Source: Fistularia commersonii
Lineage: Eukaryota; Chordata; Actinopteri; Syngnathiformes; Fistulariidae
Reading direction: 5' to 3'
DNA: 64,000 nt
NCBI GenBank assembly: GCA_037954325.1
Contig: JBBMNZ010000026.1
Coordinates: 2,454,501 to 2,518,500, forward strand
Shown here: one piece after another, positions 13,101 to 22,126 of the stretch
Layout: each line of letters starts with the position of its first letter
How positions within the stretch are numbered: position 1 is the stretch's first letter
The notes under the pieces: model-generated
The model's input: only the letters and a program-made list of their open reading frames with translations
Told to the model about the DNA's origin: nothing
Databases searched by the model: none
Position numbers and translations under genes: made by a program

Positions 13101-16100
13101 CATTCACGCCGTCCCGCTTATCAGCTTTCCGGCGCCACTCTAACCGCTCGGACACACCGGCTTTATTTGATTAAAGGGAAGAATAATCGGCGCCGTCTAA
13201 TTCGAGCTCTCCCCGTCGGGCGGACGGCAATGAAAAGTCTCTCCTGGAGAGGGACACTCAGAGCGAGCGGTGCTGCTTTGTATAATATTCATGGAAAGCT
13301 GCATGGCGTCTATAAATAGAACAGTGTAAAAAAAAAAAAGAAAAAAAAGAAAAAAACAACAAAATCATGCAAAACGCAGCCACGGACGGGATGGTTTATT
13401 TCGCAGGCAGATTTAAAGCTTTAAAAGCGAGAAAAAGGTGGATCGTTTTTTTTTTGCCGTGCAAACCCTCTGTTTGTTCAACGGAGAAACGTTGTCATGC
13501 ATGCGACGCCTGAACGGCGGCATTCTCAAAAAATCACAACACAGCAAGTGGATGAATTATTGAGCGCGAAATAGGTTTGCAGAGGAATATTCAGCGGAAG
13601 GATATTTAAAGGCCTCGTGCACATCTTTCCGTTTGGCTGTGAGGAATCGGGGCCTTATTGGCGACTAAGGAAACCTGATACTCTTATTCGCTCTAATTGG
13701 CAGCGAGCGAGTAAGACGTCCTCCAAATCTCCCCGAGCTGGTGTTTTTAATTCCCGGGTCTCATGTCGCCCCTTCATCGACAGTCCGGCGCCACCTCTGT
13801 GGAGCGGACATGCTCGCTAAGGATTTATTTTCCCCGTGATATTCTCAGTACTCATGATCCGGGTAATCCGGGATTGATGCATCTTCTAGGATTTCCTTTT
13901 TCAAACGCACGCATGCATTTAATGCTCACGATTCTAGCGCTTCAGCTAATAAGGTCCCCGGTTCAATTCCCCCCAGTGTGGAGTCTCCATGTTCTCCTAA
14001 CGTGTCTGCTAGGGTTCCTCACGCAGTTCCAGAACATGCAGGAGGTTCATCTGGGTCCCTCAGCGTGTGAAGGAAAAGGCGGAGGGTTGTTTGTCTCCAG
14101 CGACCCCGAATGAACGATGAGGACTGCGCAGATTAAATGAATACTAACGGAGCTGCTTCAAATATAAATATAATCGCAGAGGTGTTAAAATATTCCATTA
14201 TCTATGAGGATGTCATCCACATAAAGATAAAAGAATTTGCTTGAATGAGAGCAAAACATCTAAACGTGGTTTAAACCAAATACTATGCTGAACTGAAATA
14301 CTGAAAAAAAAAAAAAAAAAAAATAGGAGAAGACGTTTCTACATGTGAGTTGTTGATTTGTAAAAAAGAACCCGACCCGCCGATGAAGGCGCTCAGGACT
14401 CCACTAAGGAACAAATAACGAACCGGCGCTCCCATCAAAACAAGCCTGGATGATTCTTGGACTTTGGTTGGAAAACATGCTACTGTAGAAAATAAAAAGA
14501 AACTATACAACCCCCCCCCCTCCCCCCGAAATAAAATAAAATAAAATAAAATAAAATAAAATAAAATAAAATAAAATAAAATAAAATAAAATAAAATTAA
14601 ATTAAATTAAATTTAAAAATGTATGGAGGAAACAACAGAACAATAATAGTAACAATAACCAATGCTCCCATCAAAACAAGCAAAACAGCATGATTCTTGG
14701 ACTTTGGTTGGAAAATATGCTACTGTAGAAAATAAAAAGAAACTAAACAAAATCCCCCAAAATAAAATAAAATAAAATAAAAATAAAATTTAAAAATGTA
14801 TGGAGGAAACAACAGAATGCTTTGATAATAATAATAATAATAACCAACACTCCCATCAAAACAAGCCTGGAGGTTCAGCATGATTCTTGGACTTTGGTTG
14901 GAAAACATGCTACTGTAGAAAATAAAAAGAAACTAAGCAAACCCCCCCAAAATAAATAAAATAAAATAAAATAAAATAAAATAAAATAAAATAAAATAAA
15001 ATGAAATGAAATAAAATAAAATAAAATAGAATAAAATAAAATAAAATAAAATGAAATAAGATAAAGTTTAAAAATGTATGGAGGAAACAACAGAATGCTT
15101 TAAAAATAATAATAATATCCAACGCTCGCATCAAAACACGCCTGGAGGTTCAGCATGATTCTTGGACTTTGGTTGGAAAACATGTTACTGTGGAAAATAA
15201 AAAGAAACTAGACAAAAAAAACCAAAATAAGATAAAATAAAATAAAATAAAATAAAATTTAAAAATGTATGGAGAAAACAACAGAATGCTTTAATAATAA
15301 TAATAATAAAAAAAATGAATTAAAAAACTTCTATCCGAGTGTCAGCGGCAGGACCCAGGAGAAACCCAGAATGAAGACGTTAGGCCCTTGTGAGAACGTC
15401 CTGACACAACGTGATGGATCACTACCGGTCTCACTGCTATATACAGCAACATGTTCTCATCACCCGATTTAGAACATTAGCGGCGCGGCGGCGAGGTTTT
15501 GACATCGGACGGTGAAATTCAGGAAGCACCTGCAGGTTTTTCGTGTTGTAAAGCAACGCGGAGAGAATCCTGGAGTTTTCAGACATTCGTATGACGATAC
15601 GAAGGTTTTGGGTGCTGGTCGGAAAAATAAAATACAGAATGTGTGATGGTGATTTAACGCAGACTCTCATCAGCGTCTAATGGTTCTTATCATTCATTGA
15701 TCTTCTGGATCTTCTATATCGCCTATCCTGCAGTTGGGGTCCCTGGGGGGGGGTGTGTCATGGGGCCACATCTGCAAACATACAAGCCTTCCATGAACCT
15801 CACGCATGTGTTCGGACTGCAGGAGGAACCAACACGCAACATGGAGGCTCCACACAGAAGGGCCTCCGCTGGGAATCCAACCTGGCACCTCTTTGCTTTG
15901 AGGCGGAAGCACAAACCGCTGAGCCGCCATGTGTTTACTCCACGGTGTAGTGCACTCCATTATGTGTTTTAGTGCACGGCTGTCGTGCAGATCGTCGTGA
16001 TGAAAGCAAATGCTGCTTCGCAAGAGGGAAAGTTGGAATAATAAAGGAGTTGGCTTGCATCGCAACTCACGCATTAAAGTTTCAGGCGAGAGGGTGCAGG

Positions 16101-16627
16101 TGTAAACATCTGGCTGACTGGGTGAGGCTGCCTCTCCCGCTGCCTCTCAGACATATCAAGGTCATGAAAAGACAACTTCCGAGAGGATTTCTCCGGAGTC
16201 TGGAGGAGCTTAAGTGGCAGAACCGGTGCGCTTATGTAAATCGGAGGACAGCGCCAGGCGTCTTCACGCCACTCACCCCGAAATCAGGGAGAGGCTCTGG
16301 TGCGCGGCTCTCGCCATCTCGCAGCCTTTGGTTCGGGTCTTCAGCATCTCGGCCCGCAGGGACGGACAGTCCACGGTGATCTCGCCGATGGAGATGACCA
16401 GCTCACGGTACAGAGCAACCAGTGTGTTGAACTCCTGGACGATCTGTGGTAAAGTCACACACACACACACACACACAGACACACACACATGCACAGGTGA
16501 GCGAAGAGTGGGCCACAAGCACCGCAGGAGAGGGGGGTGGGGGTAGGATGGTCCTTGTCGTGTCCAGACGGCTGCAGGTGCACGGCGGATGCACGCCTCT
16601 GCAGCACCGCTGCAAGAAGCACCAGGC

Positions 16628-16672
<45 letters not shown>

Positions 16673-17077
16673 AATTTAAATAAAAGTGGTGCATTGCAAA
16701 AAAAAAAAAAAAGAAAGGGCCTGCTAAGCTTGCATGATGCGTTGATTTATTTACTCTATGACTCAAGTTGTGCACACGCACACGCACACGCACGTAGCAT
16801 CCGGGCTCCGCGGGAAGAAGTGAAGCAGTCGGATCCGCGTCCGAGGGGCCGATGCGCGTCACGATCGTGCACACACACACGCACACGTCTTGCACAGGGA
16901 TAAAGCAGACAAATCCGGGGCCGGTTATAAAACTGCAGCCGCAGAACGCAGCCGGCGCGAATCCGCCTGCGGGCCGGGCGGGCCGGGCGGGCCGCGGGGG
17001 CTGCACCGCCGGCCGACACCGGCCGTGCAACCGCGCTATTTTCCCGCTCCCCCGGCCCGGGTTACGCCCCCCCCCCC

Positions 17078-17114
<37 letters not shown>

Positions 17115-17457
17115 CCCCCTGCAGCTGCTAACAGCTGTGCATCCGCATGTAGTCGATCGTCCTAGAACAAAGAAAGCCGGTGGGGTGGAGGAGGGGGTAG
17201 GGGTGGAGGAGAATTGCATTCCTTATCGGAGCCGCCGTGCACCGTGCACCGTGCACGGTGCACGGTGCACGGATGATGTGGGGGGGGGGGGGTGGAAGCA
17301 GACCTACCATCCTGCAGTCGGCCACGGCGCGCTGGGCTTTGCGGGTGCTCTCGGTGCTCTCCCTCCGCTGCGGGTCCCGGTAGAGAGGCTTGCCGATCTG
17401 GAAGATGTTCCCGGCGGATCTGGGGCGGTTCTTGCGCCCATTCGATGCAGAACTCAT
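10106..17457 (-). CDS. rgs7bp: Regulator of G-protein signalling 7-binding protein (R7BP)
   Basis: R7BP is a palmitoylated adaptor that brings R7-family RGS proteins bound to Gbeta5 to the neuronal plasma membrane, where they speed Gi/o deactivation. Coding exons on the minus strand: 17308-17457 (MSSASNGRKNRPRS start), 16277-16443 (EFNTLVALYRELVISIG), 12251-12381 (EMLKSVCLLGSLQLHRK), 11866-12013 (EESSDIPILEDTSSSP, VATDIENIE), 10285-10355 (DMREMKNLLSKLRETMPLP) and 10106-10197 (SSLLNLAPYPLV, RKRRFFGLCCLVTT-stop). The six lengths sum to 759 bases, 252 codons plus stop, with consistent phases and GT/AG borders; the human protein is about 257 residues. The C-terminal basic cluster followed by Cys247-Cys248 matches the known palmitoylation and membrane or nuclear shuttling motif. 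The start codon is the first ATG giving the conserved MSSA-NGRK N terminus. rnf180 lies upstream on the same strand. Which teleost paralogue this is cannot be told. Confidence 0.97.
10240..10268. repeat. Poly-T tract beside the rgs7bp exon 5 donor
   Basis: About 24 T on the plus strand, so A-rich in the minus-strand transcript, lies just downstream of the exon 5 donor (10281-10284) within the short last intron. Confidence 0.8.
10440..10530 (-). repeat. Fish SINE-like dispersed repeat, fragment
   Basis: The motif TGTGTTTGGACTGCGGGAGG followed by AACCCGGAGAACCCCGAGGAA is the reverse of the body of the 19650-19860 element. It lies in rgs7bp intron 4. Confidence 0.7.
10640..10895. repeat. hAT-like repeat fragment
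   Basis: It ends with GGGCCTGATGTGGCCCGCGG followed by TGCCCAGCTCTG, and its interior AATGATC...ATAGATAT stretch resembles 42175-42260. This is a dispersed non-coding repeat. Superfamily assignment rests on its end sequence only. Confidence 0.45.
11098..11205. repeat. (AAT/GAT)n microsatellite
   Basis: Compound trinucleotide run of AAT, GAT and AAC units in rgs7bp intron 4. The Asn/Asp-rich and Tyr-rich frames across it are repeat artefacts. Confidence 0.95.
11512..11710. repeat. Truncated Tc1-like MITE end joined to a SINE-like fragment
   Basis: From 11512 the AAAAAAATAAAGGGAACAC terminus and the TTGAATGTGCTGACA core of the Tc1-like MITE are recognisable, breaking off near 11640. It is followed by AATCCAACCAGGGACCTTCT, the reverse of the SINE-like head. 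Both lie in rgs7bp intron 4. Confidence 0.65.
13930..14112 (+). repeat. Fish SINE-like dispersed repeat copy
   Basis: Shows the GGTCCCCGGTTCAATTCCCC B-box-like segment, then GTGTGGAGTCTCCATGTTCT, matching 19650-19860. Lies in rgs7bp intron 2. Confidence 0.75.
14424..15308. repeat. Four-unit tandem array with internal (AAAAT)n
   Basis: Units begin near 14424, 14659, 14845 and 15119. Each has CTCCCATCAAAACAAG (CTCGCATC in the last), then GATTCTTGGACTTTGGTTGG and ACTGTAGAAAATAAAAAGAA, a short A/C-rich run, a variable (AAAAT)n tract, then AAAAATGTATGGAG and an AAT run. Unit length varies from about 185 to 275 bases, mainly through the pentanucleotide tract. Lies in rgs7bp intron 2; not coding. 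Confidence 0.92.
15730..15950 (-). repeat. Fish SINE-like dispersed repeat copy
   Basis: In reverse orientation it shows the body (TGTTCGGACTGCAGGAGGAA), the GGAGGCTCCACACAGAAGG block and the head (GGGAATCCAACCTGGCACCT, GAGGCGGAAGCACAAACCGC). Lies in rgs7bp intron 2. Confidence 0.8.
16457..16490. repeat. (AC)n microsatellite beside the rgs7bp exon 2 acceptor
   Basis: CA dinucleotides end about 14 bases from the exon 2 acceptor. In the transcript the tract is GU-rich and directly precedes the splice site. Confidence 0.9.
16626..16672. repeat. (CAA)n microsatellite
   Basis: About 15 CAA units in rgs7bp intron 1. Confidence 0.95.
17078..17113. repeat. (AC)n microsatellite after a C-run
   Basis: About 17 AC units preceded by a ten-base C-run, in the GC-rich 5' part of rgs7bp intron 1. 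Confidence 0.93.
17235..17272. repeat. 38-bp perfect palindrome (GTGCAC repeats)
   Basis: Five GTGCAC cores joined by CG/GC steps form a sequence identical to its own reverse complement over all 38 bases. It lies in rgs7bp intron 1, about 30 bases inside the exon 1 donor (17301-17307), with a run of 12 G at about 17281-17292 in between. Confidence 0.95.
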
Positions 17458-18240
17458 GCATACACATCCACGAATAAAACAGCCCTAATGCAGAACCGGT
17501 CTCTCTAAGCGCCCCCTCCCCCCCACCCACCCACCCCACCCCCTTGCAACCCAGCCACCCCCCACTCGGAAGACCTCCACCGTCCGGTTCCCCCCCGGCC
17601 GTTCTCCTCGGTGCCGGTTCTCGCGGGGTTCTCCGTCTCCCCCTTCCGTCTATAGCGGCTGTTTTCCGGGACGAGAGCGCAGGGGAAGAGCCGGAGGAGC
17701 GGCCGCGTCTTCCCTCCGCATCGCCCGCACTGCGCCGGGGCTGCGAGTCACCTTCGCTCCGGCGAGCCTCCTCGGAGCGCGGCGGGGACCTTCACGCCCA
17801 ACGCGGTGGAGGAGGGTGGGGGTGGGGAGGAGGGAGGAGGGGGGGGGTGGAGGTGGGATCGGGTGGGTGGTGCTGGTGGAGGGAGGGGGGGGAGGAGGGG
17901 GTGCGGGGTCCGGTTAGCTGACGGGTCTCCTCGGGAGGGAGCGATCGCACTCACGGCTTCTCTCCAGATGCAGCCATTTCTTGTGATTGCGCGTTTCCAT
18001 CAAGCACCAATGAGGCGGTCCAACCCCCCCCCCCCCCCCGTACCCTCCCCCCTCTGCAGCCCCGCGACACCCTCCTGCAGCCCGGGCACGGAGCGACGGT
18101 CCCCCCCCCCCCTCCCTCCATCCCACCGCCGGACGGATCCAGACCCCCGGCGCCCGGAGCCCCTCTGACCTTGCTGCAGGCCCGCAAGACGCGTCTCCGG
18201 ACGGGGTTACTAACAGAAGTCCGACCCCCGCCCTGAACAC
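17458..18240 (-). promoter_or_regulatory. rgs7bp: GC-rich promoter / CpG island of rgs7bp
   Basis: The DNA immediately upstream of the rgs7bp ATG is very GC- and CpG-rich, continuing a rich zone from about 16800. It includes a G-run-rich stretch at 17806-17910 on the plus strand and C-runs at 18027-18041 and 18102-18113. No TATA motif is obvious. Promoter function is inferred from base composition and position. Confidence 0.6.
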
Positions 18241-18435
18241 TTAAGACCTTAAAACACTTTATAGCCCTGACTTTGACACTTTATAGTTTTATTTGTATTT
18301 CTTACCCCCCCACTCCTTTTTTTTCTTACTGTTTATACAATTTCCTACTATTATTTATTATTGTTATGTTTTACTTTAAACTCTGAGACAACAAGTTCCT
18401 TCGGATAAATAAAGTTATTCTTATCTTAGTTGTGC
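18241..18435 (+). repeat. LINE 3'-tail-like repeat
   Basis: Ends CCTTCGGATAAATAAAGTTA followed by TTCTTATCTTA. This is the reverse of the head of the repeat at 29935-30030. It fits the 3' end of a non-LTR element with a short tandem terminus. Confidence 0.55.
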
Positions 18436-18494
18436 GAGCTGATCCATATGTGAATCATCATTTGCTGTCCACTTTTTTATTTTTTATTTTTGCA

Positions 18495-18570
18495 CCCATC
18501 TCTTTAACACCCAAGAGCCATTTGGACCCGGTTTCCAAGGAAAAGAAAACACTAGGAGCCGCAATTACTT
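18495..18570. repeat. Dispersed repeat fragment shared with 62870-62945
   Basis: Both loci share the segment around AAGAGCCA, then TTTCC, then AAAGAAAACAC and GGAGCC. Short, non-coding and likely hAT-derived; low certainty. Confidence 0.4.
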
Positions 18571-19220
18571 TTTAACGTCTAAAATAAAAGGTACCACTTT
18601 ATATATTGCTTTTTGTTACCTTTACACTTTGTATAAACAAGCGTGTGGTGTGTTGCTTATAAAGTCCACGAAGTGCTACACAGAAAATTAAATTTTACTT
18701 ATGTAATGAACAGGTTTTGAACATTTTCAGCTTTCAGAGCATATAGAGGAGCCTTGACCTGAATTTTAAAAATAAATTGAGAAAAAATGACTGTGACAGT
18801 AAACAATAAAAAATAAATATTTGCAAAATATCTTCATAAATATTTATCTAACCTTGTTAATGGGACTTCTGGTCCTGAACATCTGGGCACAGCGTCTGCA
18901 AATCGGGGCTGTACTGGACTGTGACGTTTATTTTGAGCGTTGAAAAATAATAGATATCATTTTATTTTTCAACATCACAATAATTTTCCAATTTAGAACT
19001 AAAACTAAAAAAGGAACAAACACAAATAAAAAACACAAATAAACACAAATAAAATTCACTTCAATTAAATACTTTATCATAAGTATTTAATATTTATATT
19101 ACATATTTATATTATGAATAGATATAAAATATTAAGTAATTATTAAATAACTAATTAATAAGTATTGATAAGTTTATACGTATTTGATAAGTATTTATAA
19201 GTATTTAATAAGTCCCTTCA
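18571..19220. other. AT-rich intergenic stretch, no gene seen
   Basis: AT-rich DNA with AAATAC/TATTTAA-type direct repeats around 19010-19210. No recognisable coding sequence. Confidence 0.6.
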
Positions 19221-19489
19221 ATGGCAACCACCAGGTATCCATGTGTGCGCTTAAGCCAGACTCCTCCACTGCAGCAGCCCGGTCAGCCTGGAGTGTGTTT
19301 GCATGCAGCTGCAATAAATAAAACATTTAAAAAAAAATCTGATTTCATGTTTTCCAAAGTTTTCTGGATCCTGCTTTTTTTTTTCTCTGTCGCTTTCACC
19401 CTTTCTAAATTCTTATTTTGTTTTGTTTTCAGAATCCCATGTGGGGGCACTCGCTTTCCCAGATAGCAACTTTTACAGTCAACCACTCT

Positions 19490-19490
<1 letters not shown>

Positions 19491-19540
<50 letters not shown>
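19491..19540. repeat. (AC)n microsatellite
   Basis: About 24 uninterrupted AC units between rgs7bp and rnf180. Confidence 0.95.
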
Positions 19541-19542
<2 letters not shown>

Positions 19543-19649
19543 TCCTGTTGAGGGCCTGCGGTCCAAAACCGCAGTCCAACCTATGAACCATAGAGTAAAC
19601 CCGACACTAACTTTAAATACATTTATCACTGACATGAGAACAGCTCGGG

Positions 19650-19860
19650 GCGGCACAGCGGCGCAGCGGTTAGCATTTCCACCTCGCGGTGAGAAGGTCC
19701 CTGGTTGGATTCTCACAGGAGGCCTTTCTGTGTGGAGTCTCCATGTTCTCCCCAGTGTCTACGTGGGGTTCCTCAGGGTTCTCCGGGTTCCTCCTGCAGT
19801 CCAAACACATGCGTGTGGTTCATTGGAGACCCTAAAATTACCCAGACGTGTGAATAAGAG
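19650..19860 (+). mobile_element. Fish SINE-like element with tRNA-like head
   Basis: Starts GGCGGCACAGCGGCGCAGCG followed by GTTAGC (A-box-like) and GGTCCCTGGTTGGATTCTC (B-box-like), then the body GTGTGGAGTCTCCATGTTCT and GTTCCTCCTGCAGTCCAAAC. This is the best copy of the family in the window. It runs directly into the degenerate array that follows. Confidence 0.75.
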
Positions 19861-21255
19861 GGTGAATGGTCGTACTGTACGTCTGCATATGATGTGTGAG
19901 TGGATGATTGTGTGTCAAAATGACGTAAATGATAGGGTAAATAGTTGTGTGGGGATGAAAAGGTGAATGTTTTGTATCTTTGTATGACATGAATGGAGGC
20001 GTGATTTGTTGTGTGTCTCTATATGATGTATGAATGAGAGGGTGAATAGTTGTATATCTCTACACAATGTGGCGATGAGAGGGTTAAAGGTTTATGCGTC
20101 TGGATAACGAAAACGAGTGATTGAATAGTTGTGTGTGTCTAACATATAAATGAAGGAGAGAATGCATGTTTGTCTCGATGTAAGTCACAGGTTTGAGAGG
20201 ATGAGTGATTTATATCTCCATATATGTCCATGTATGTCTCTATATAAATAAAGGAGTGAATGACTGTCACTATATGATGTGTGAATGAGAGGGTGAATAG
20301 TTGTAAACAGTGACGTGCGGTGAGGTTGATGGCTGGTGAGGCACTCGTAATTTTATTTTTCTGGAGCCCAGTAGCAAAAAGGATCCCTGGGATCAACGGT
20401 GCCCCCTACCTTGAGGCACCGTCACTGCGTGCCTCACTTAATGTCTCTTTGCAGTCATTTTATGTGGCTGAGCACAAGAAACGCGTTACGATTGTTGACG
20501 AAAAACATTATACACATCAGCTAAATTGTGGAAATTTAGTTCATATATTAAAAGTGTTTGAAAATTTTAATAGTGACATACACAGAGGCAGGAATGCGGT
20601 CTCAGTGCATAGCATGCCGCTACCGTTAGCATAATCATTGTGCAATCCATTATGGGCTCAGCACGTTTGCCGTGTCACCGCACGTCTCTGCTTCATATTT
20701 GAACGGTAAATGTGAATTTAAAAAAAAAAACTGACTAAAAATGGTGAAGTTAAGTGGAAAATAACTTTATAGTACAAATCACTGAATAAATATAACCATC
20801 GAATTTATTTTACATTTTTTTCTCTCCTTGATGACGAGTGAGGCCCGGCCTCCCCTGCCTCTACTGACGGCACGTCACTGGTTGTATATCTCTATATGAC
20901 ATGTGAATGAGAGGGTGAATAGTTGGACGTGTTTGTATAATATGCAAAGGAGTGAATGAATATGATCTATAAATGGAGGGAATGACTTTGTCTCTATGAC
21001 GTGTGAATGAGAGAATGAAGGCTTATATTTCTATATTATGTAGGAATGAGAGGGTGAATGGTTGGTTGCCTCAACATGAGTGAATTATTGTTGGTTTATG
21101 TACGACGTGGGAATGAGAGGGTGAAGGGTTTTATGTCTCTGTATGACGTGGCTGAACAAATGTTTGTTTCTATATAAAATGTGAATAAGAGAGTAAATGG
21201 TTTATGTTTCTGCATGTCGGCGAATGAGCAAATTATTGTATGTCTTTCTTAGATA
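19846..21255 (+). repeat. Degenerate tandem array grown from the SINE-like tail
   Basis: Repeated variants of GTGAATGAGAGGGTGAATGG and GTTGTATGTCTCTATATGA at roughly 40-55-base spacing, strongly diverged and interrupted by a hAT-like MITE (20308-20880). The first unit is continuous with the 3' end of the SINE-like element. Related pieces occur at 22590-22670, 36640-36835, 37085-37390 and 59160-59400. Confidence 0.8.
20308..20880 (+). mobile_element. hAT-like MITE with near-identical 8-bp flanks
   Basis: Termini CAGTGACGTGCGGTGAGG and GACGGCACGTCACTG are imperfect inverted repeats. The flanks GTTGTAAA (20300-20307) and GTTGTATA (20881-20888) match at seven of eight positions, as expected of an 8-bp hAT target duplication. 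The interior has no intact transposase. The same family recurs at 30658-31130 and 44014-45545. Confidence 0.85.
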
Positions 21256-22126
21256 ATGAATGAATTAACCATGGACGAAAAACAGATTTATCATAAAACA
21301 TATTCCCAAAACAGATAAATTGATAGATAATAAATCCAAATTGTTCCTGGTGACAGCCTATATTTCACACATGTTTAGGAAAAAGCCCCTTCCTGCTGTT
21401 GCAGCGGTGATTCACTAACCGAAGGCTGACGACAACGTTTTTCTTCTTTTTTTTAATCAAATGACCTCGATATGAACTGCATTATCTCCACCCGAGTTGG
21501 CGTTTAAATATAGATCACATGCTAGAAGCAGAAAAAGGGAATTGATAGGTGATCGAAGACCGCAATCGGGAACCTAAAAATACATTTGAGTCGCTGTCAA
21601 AACTTTATTTGCCGTGAAAAAAAAACAGGGGTCGGGAGGCCGAGTTGGAATATATTAGAAACATTTTGTATCCTTGTTACTAAATCGCAAAGTCAAAAAA
21701 AAAAAAATGTTTAAAAAATTATGTTTTACCGTTTTGTGTCATTTCAGCGCGTCATCACTTGGGATCTCAGCTACTTCAGAACATTTACTCATTACTCACC
21801 CATCTGCAAACACCTCATTCAATTCACTTTTCTCATAATGCGTGATCGGAAACAGAACCGACCGAAAGCGTCCGGATTTTGCATATTGCTGCGGCGTTAT
21901 TGTGCAAACGTTGGGATTTTTCATCCGTATCAAAATAGTCAGTGATGGTAAAATCCTTAAAAAAAAAACGATCGAAGACGGGGAGCGATCGCGTGCCGAG
22001 CGTCCATCTAGGTGAAGTTCCCAATTTAAACAATTGACCAATCAGAGAAAACCAACTGAAATTCACTAAAAGTCCCCGATCTTCGATCGTCCGCCTTCCC
22101 GACCCCTCTGCGGGGTCACCGGGCTG

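Larger units (their letters stand above)
12382..16276 (-). other. rgs7bp: rgs7bp intron 2
   Basis: A 3.9-kb intron. The half at 12430-13860 is repeat-poor with mixed GC and no coding signal I recognise. The other half holds SINE-like fragments (13930-14110 and 15730-15950) and a four-unit tandem array (14424-15308). AG and GT borders at 12382-12383 and 16275-16276 agree with the exon phases. Confidence 0.85.

Noticed and set aside
16455..17219. A 254-codon minus-strand frame across rgs7bp intron 1
   Set aside because: It runs through CAA and AC microsatellites and GC-rich promoter DNA and disagrees with the six-exon gene structure.
17806..18240. Gly/Pro-rich frames upstream of rgs7bp
   Set aside because: Produced by G-runs and C-runs in the promoter; no coding signature.
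19650..19720. A functional tRNA gene
   Set aside because: Only A-box-like and B-box-like segments are present, and the sequence cannot form a complete tRNA cloverleaf. It matches a dispersed SINE-like head found many times here.
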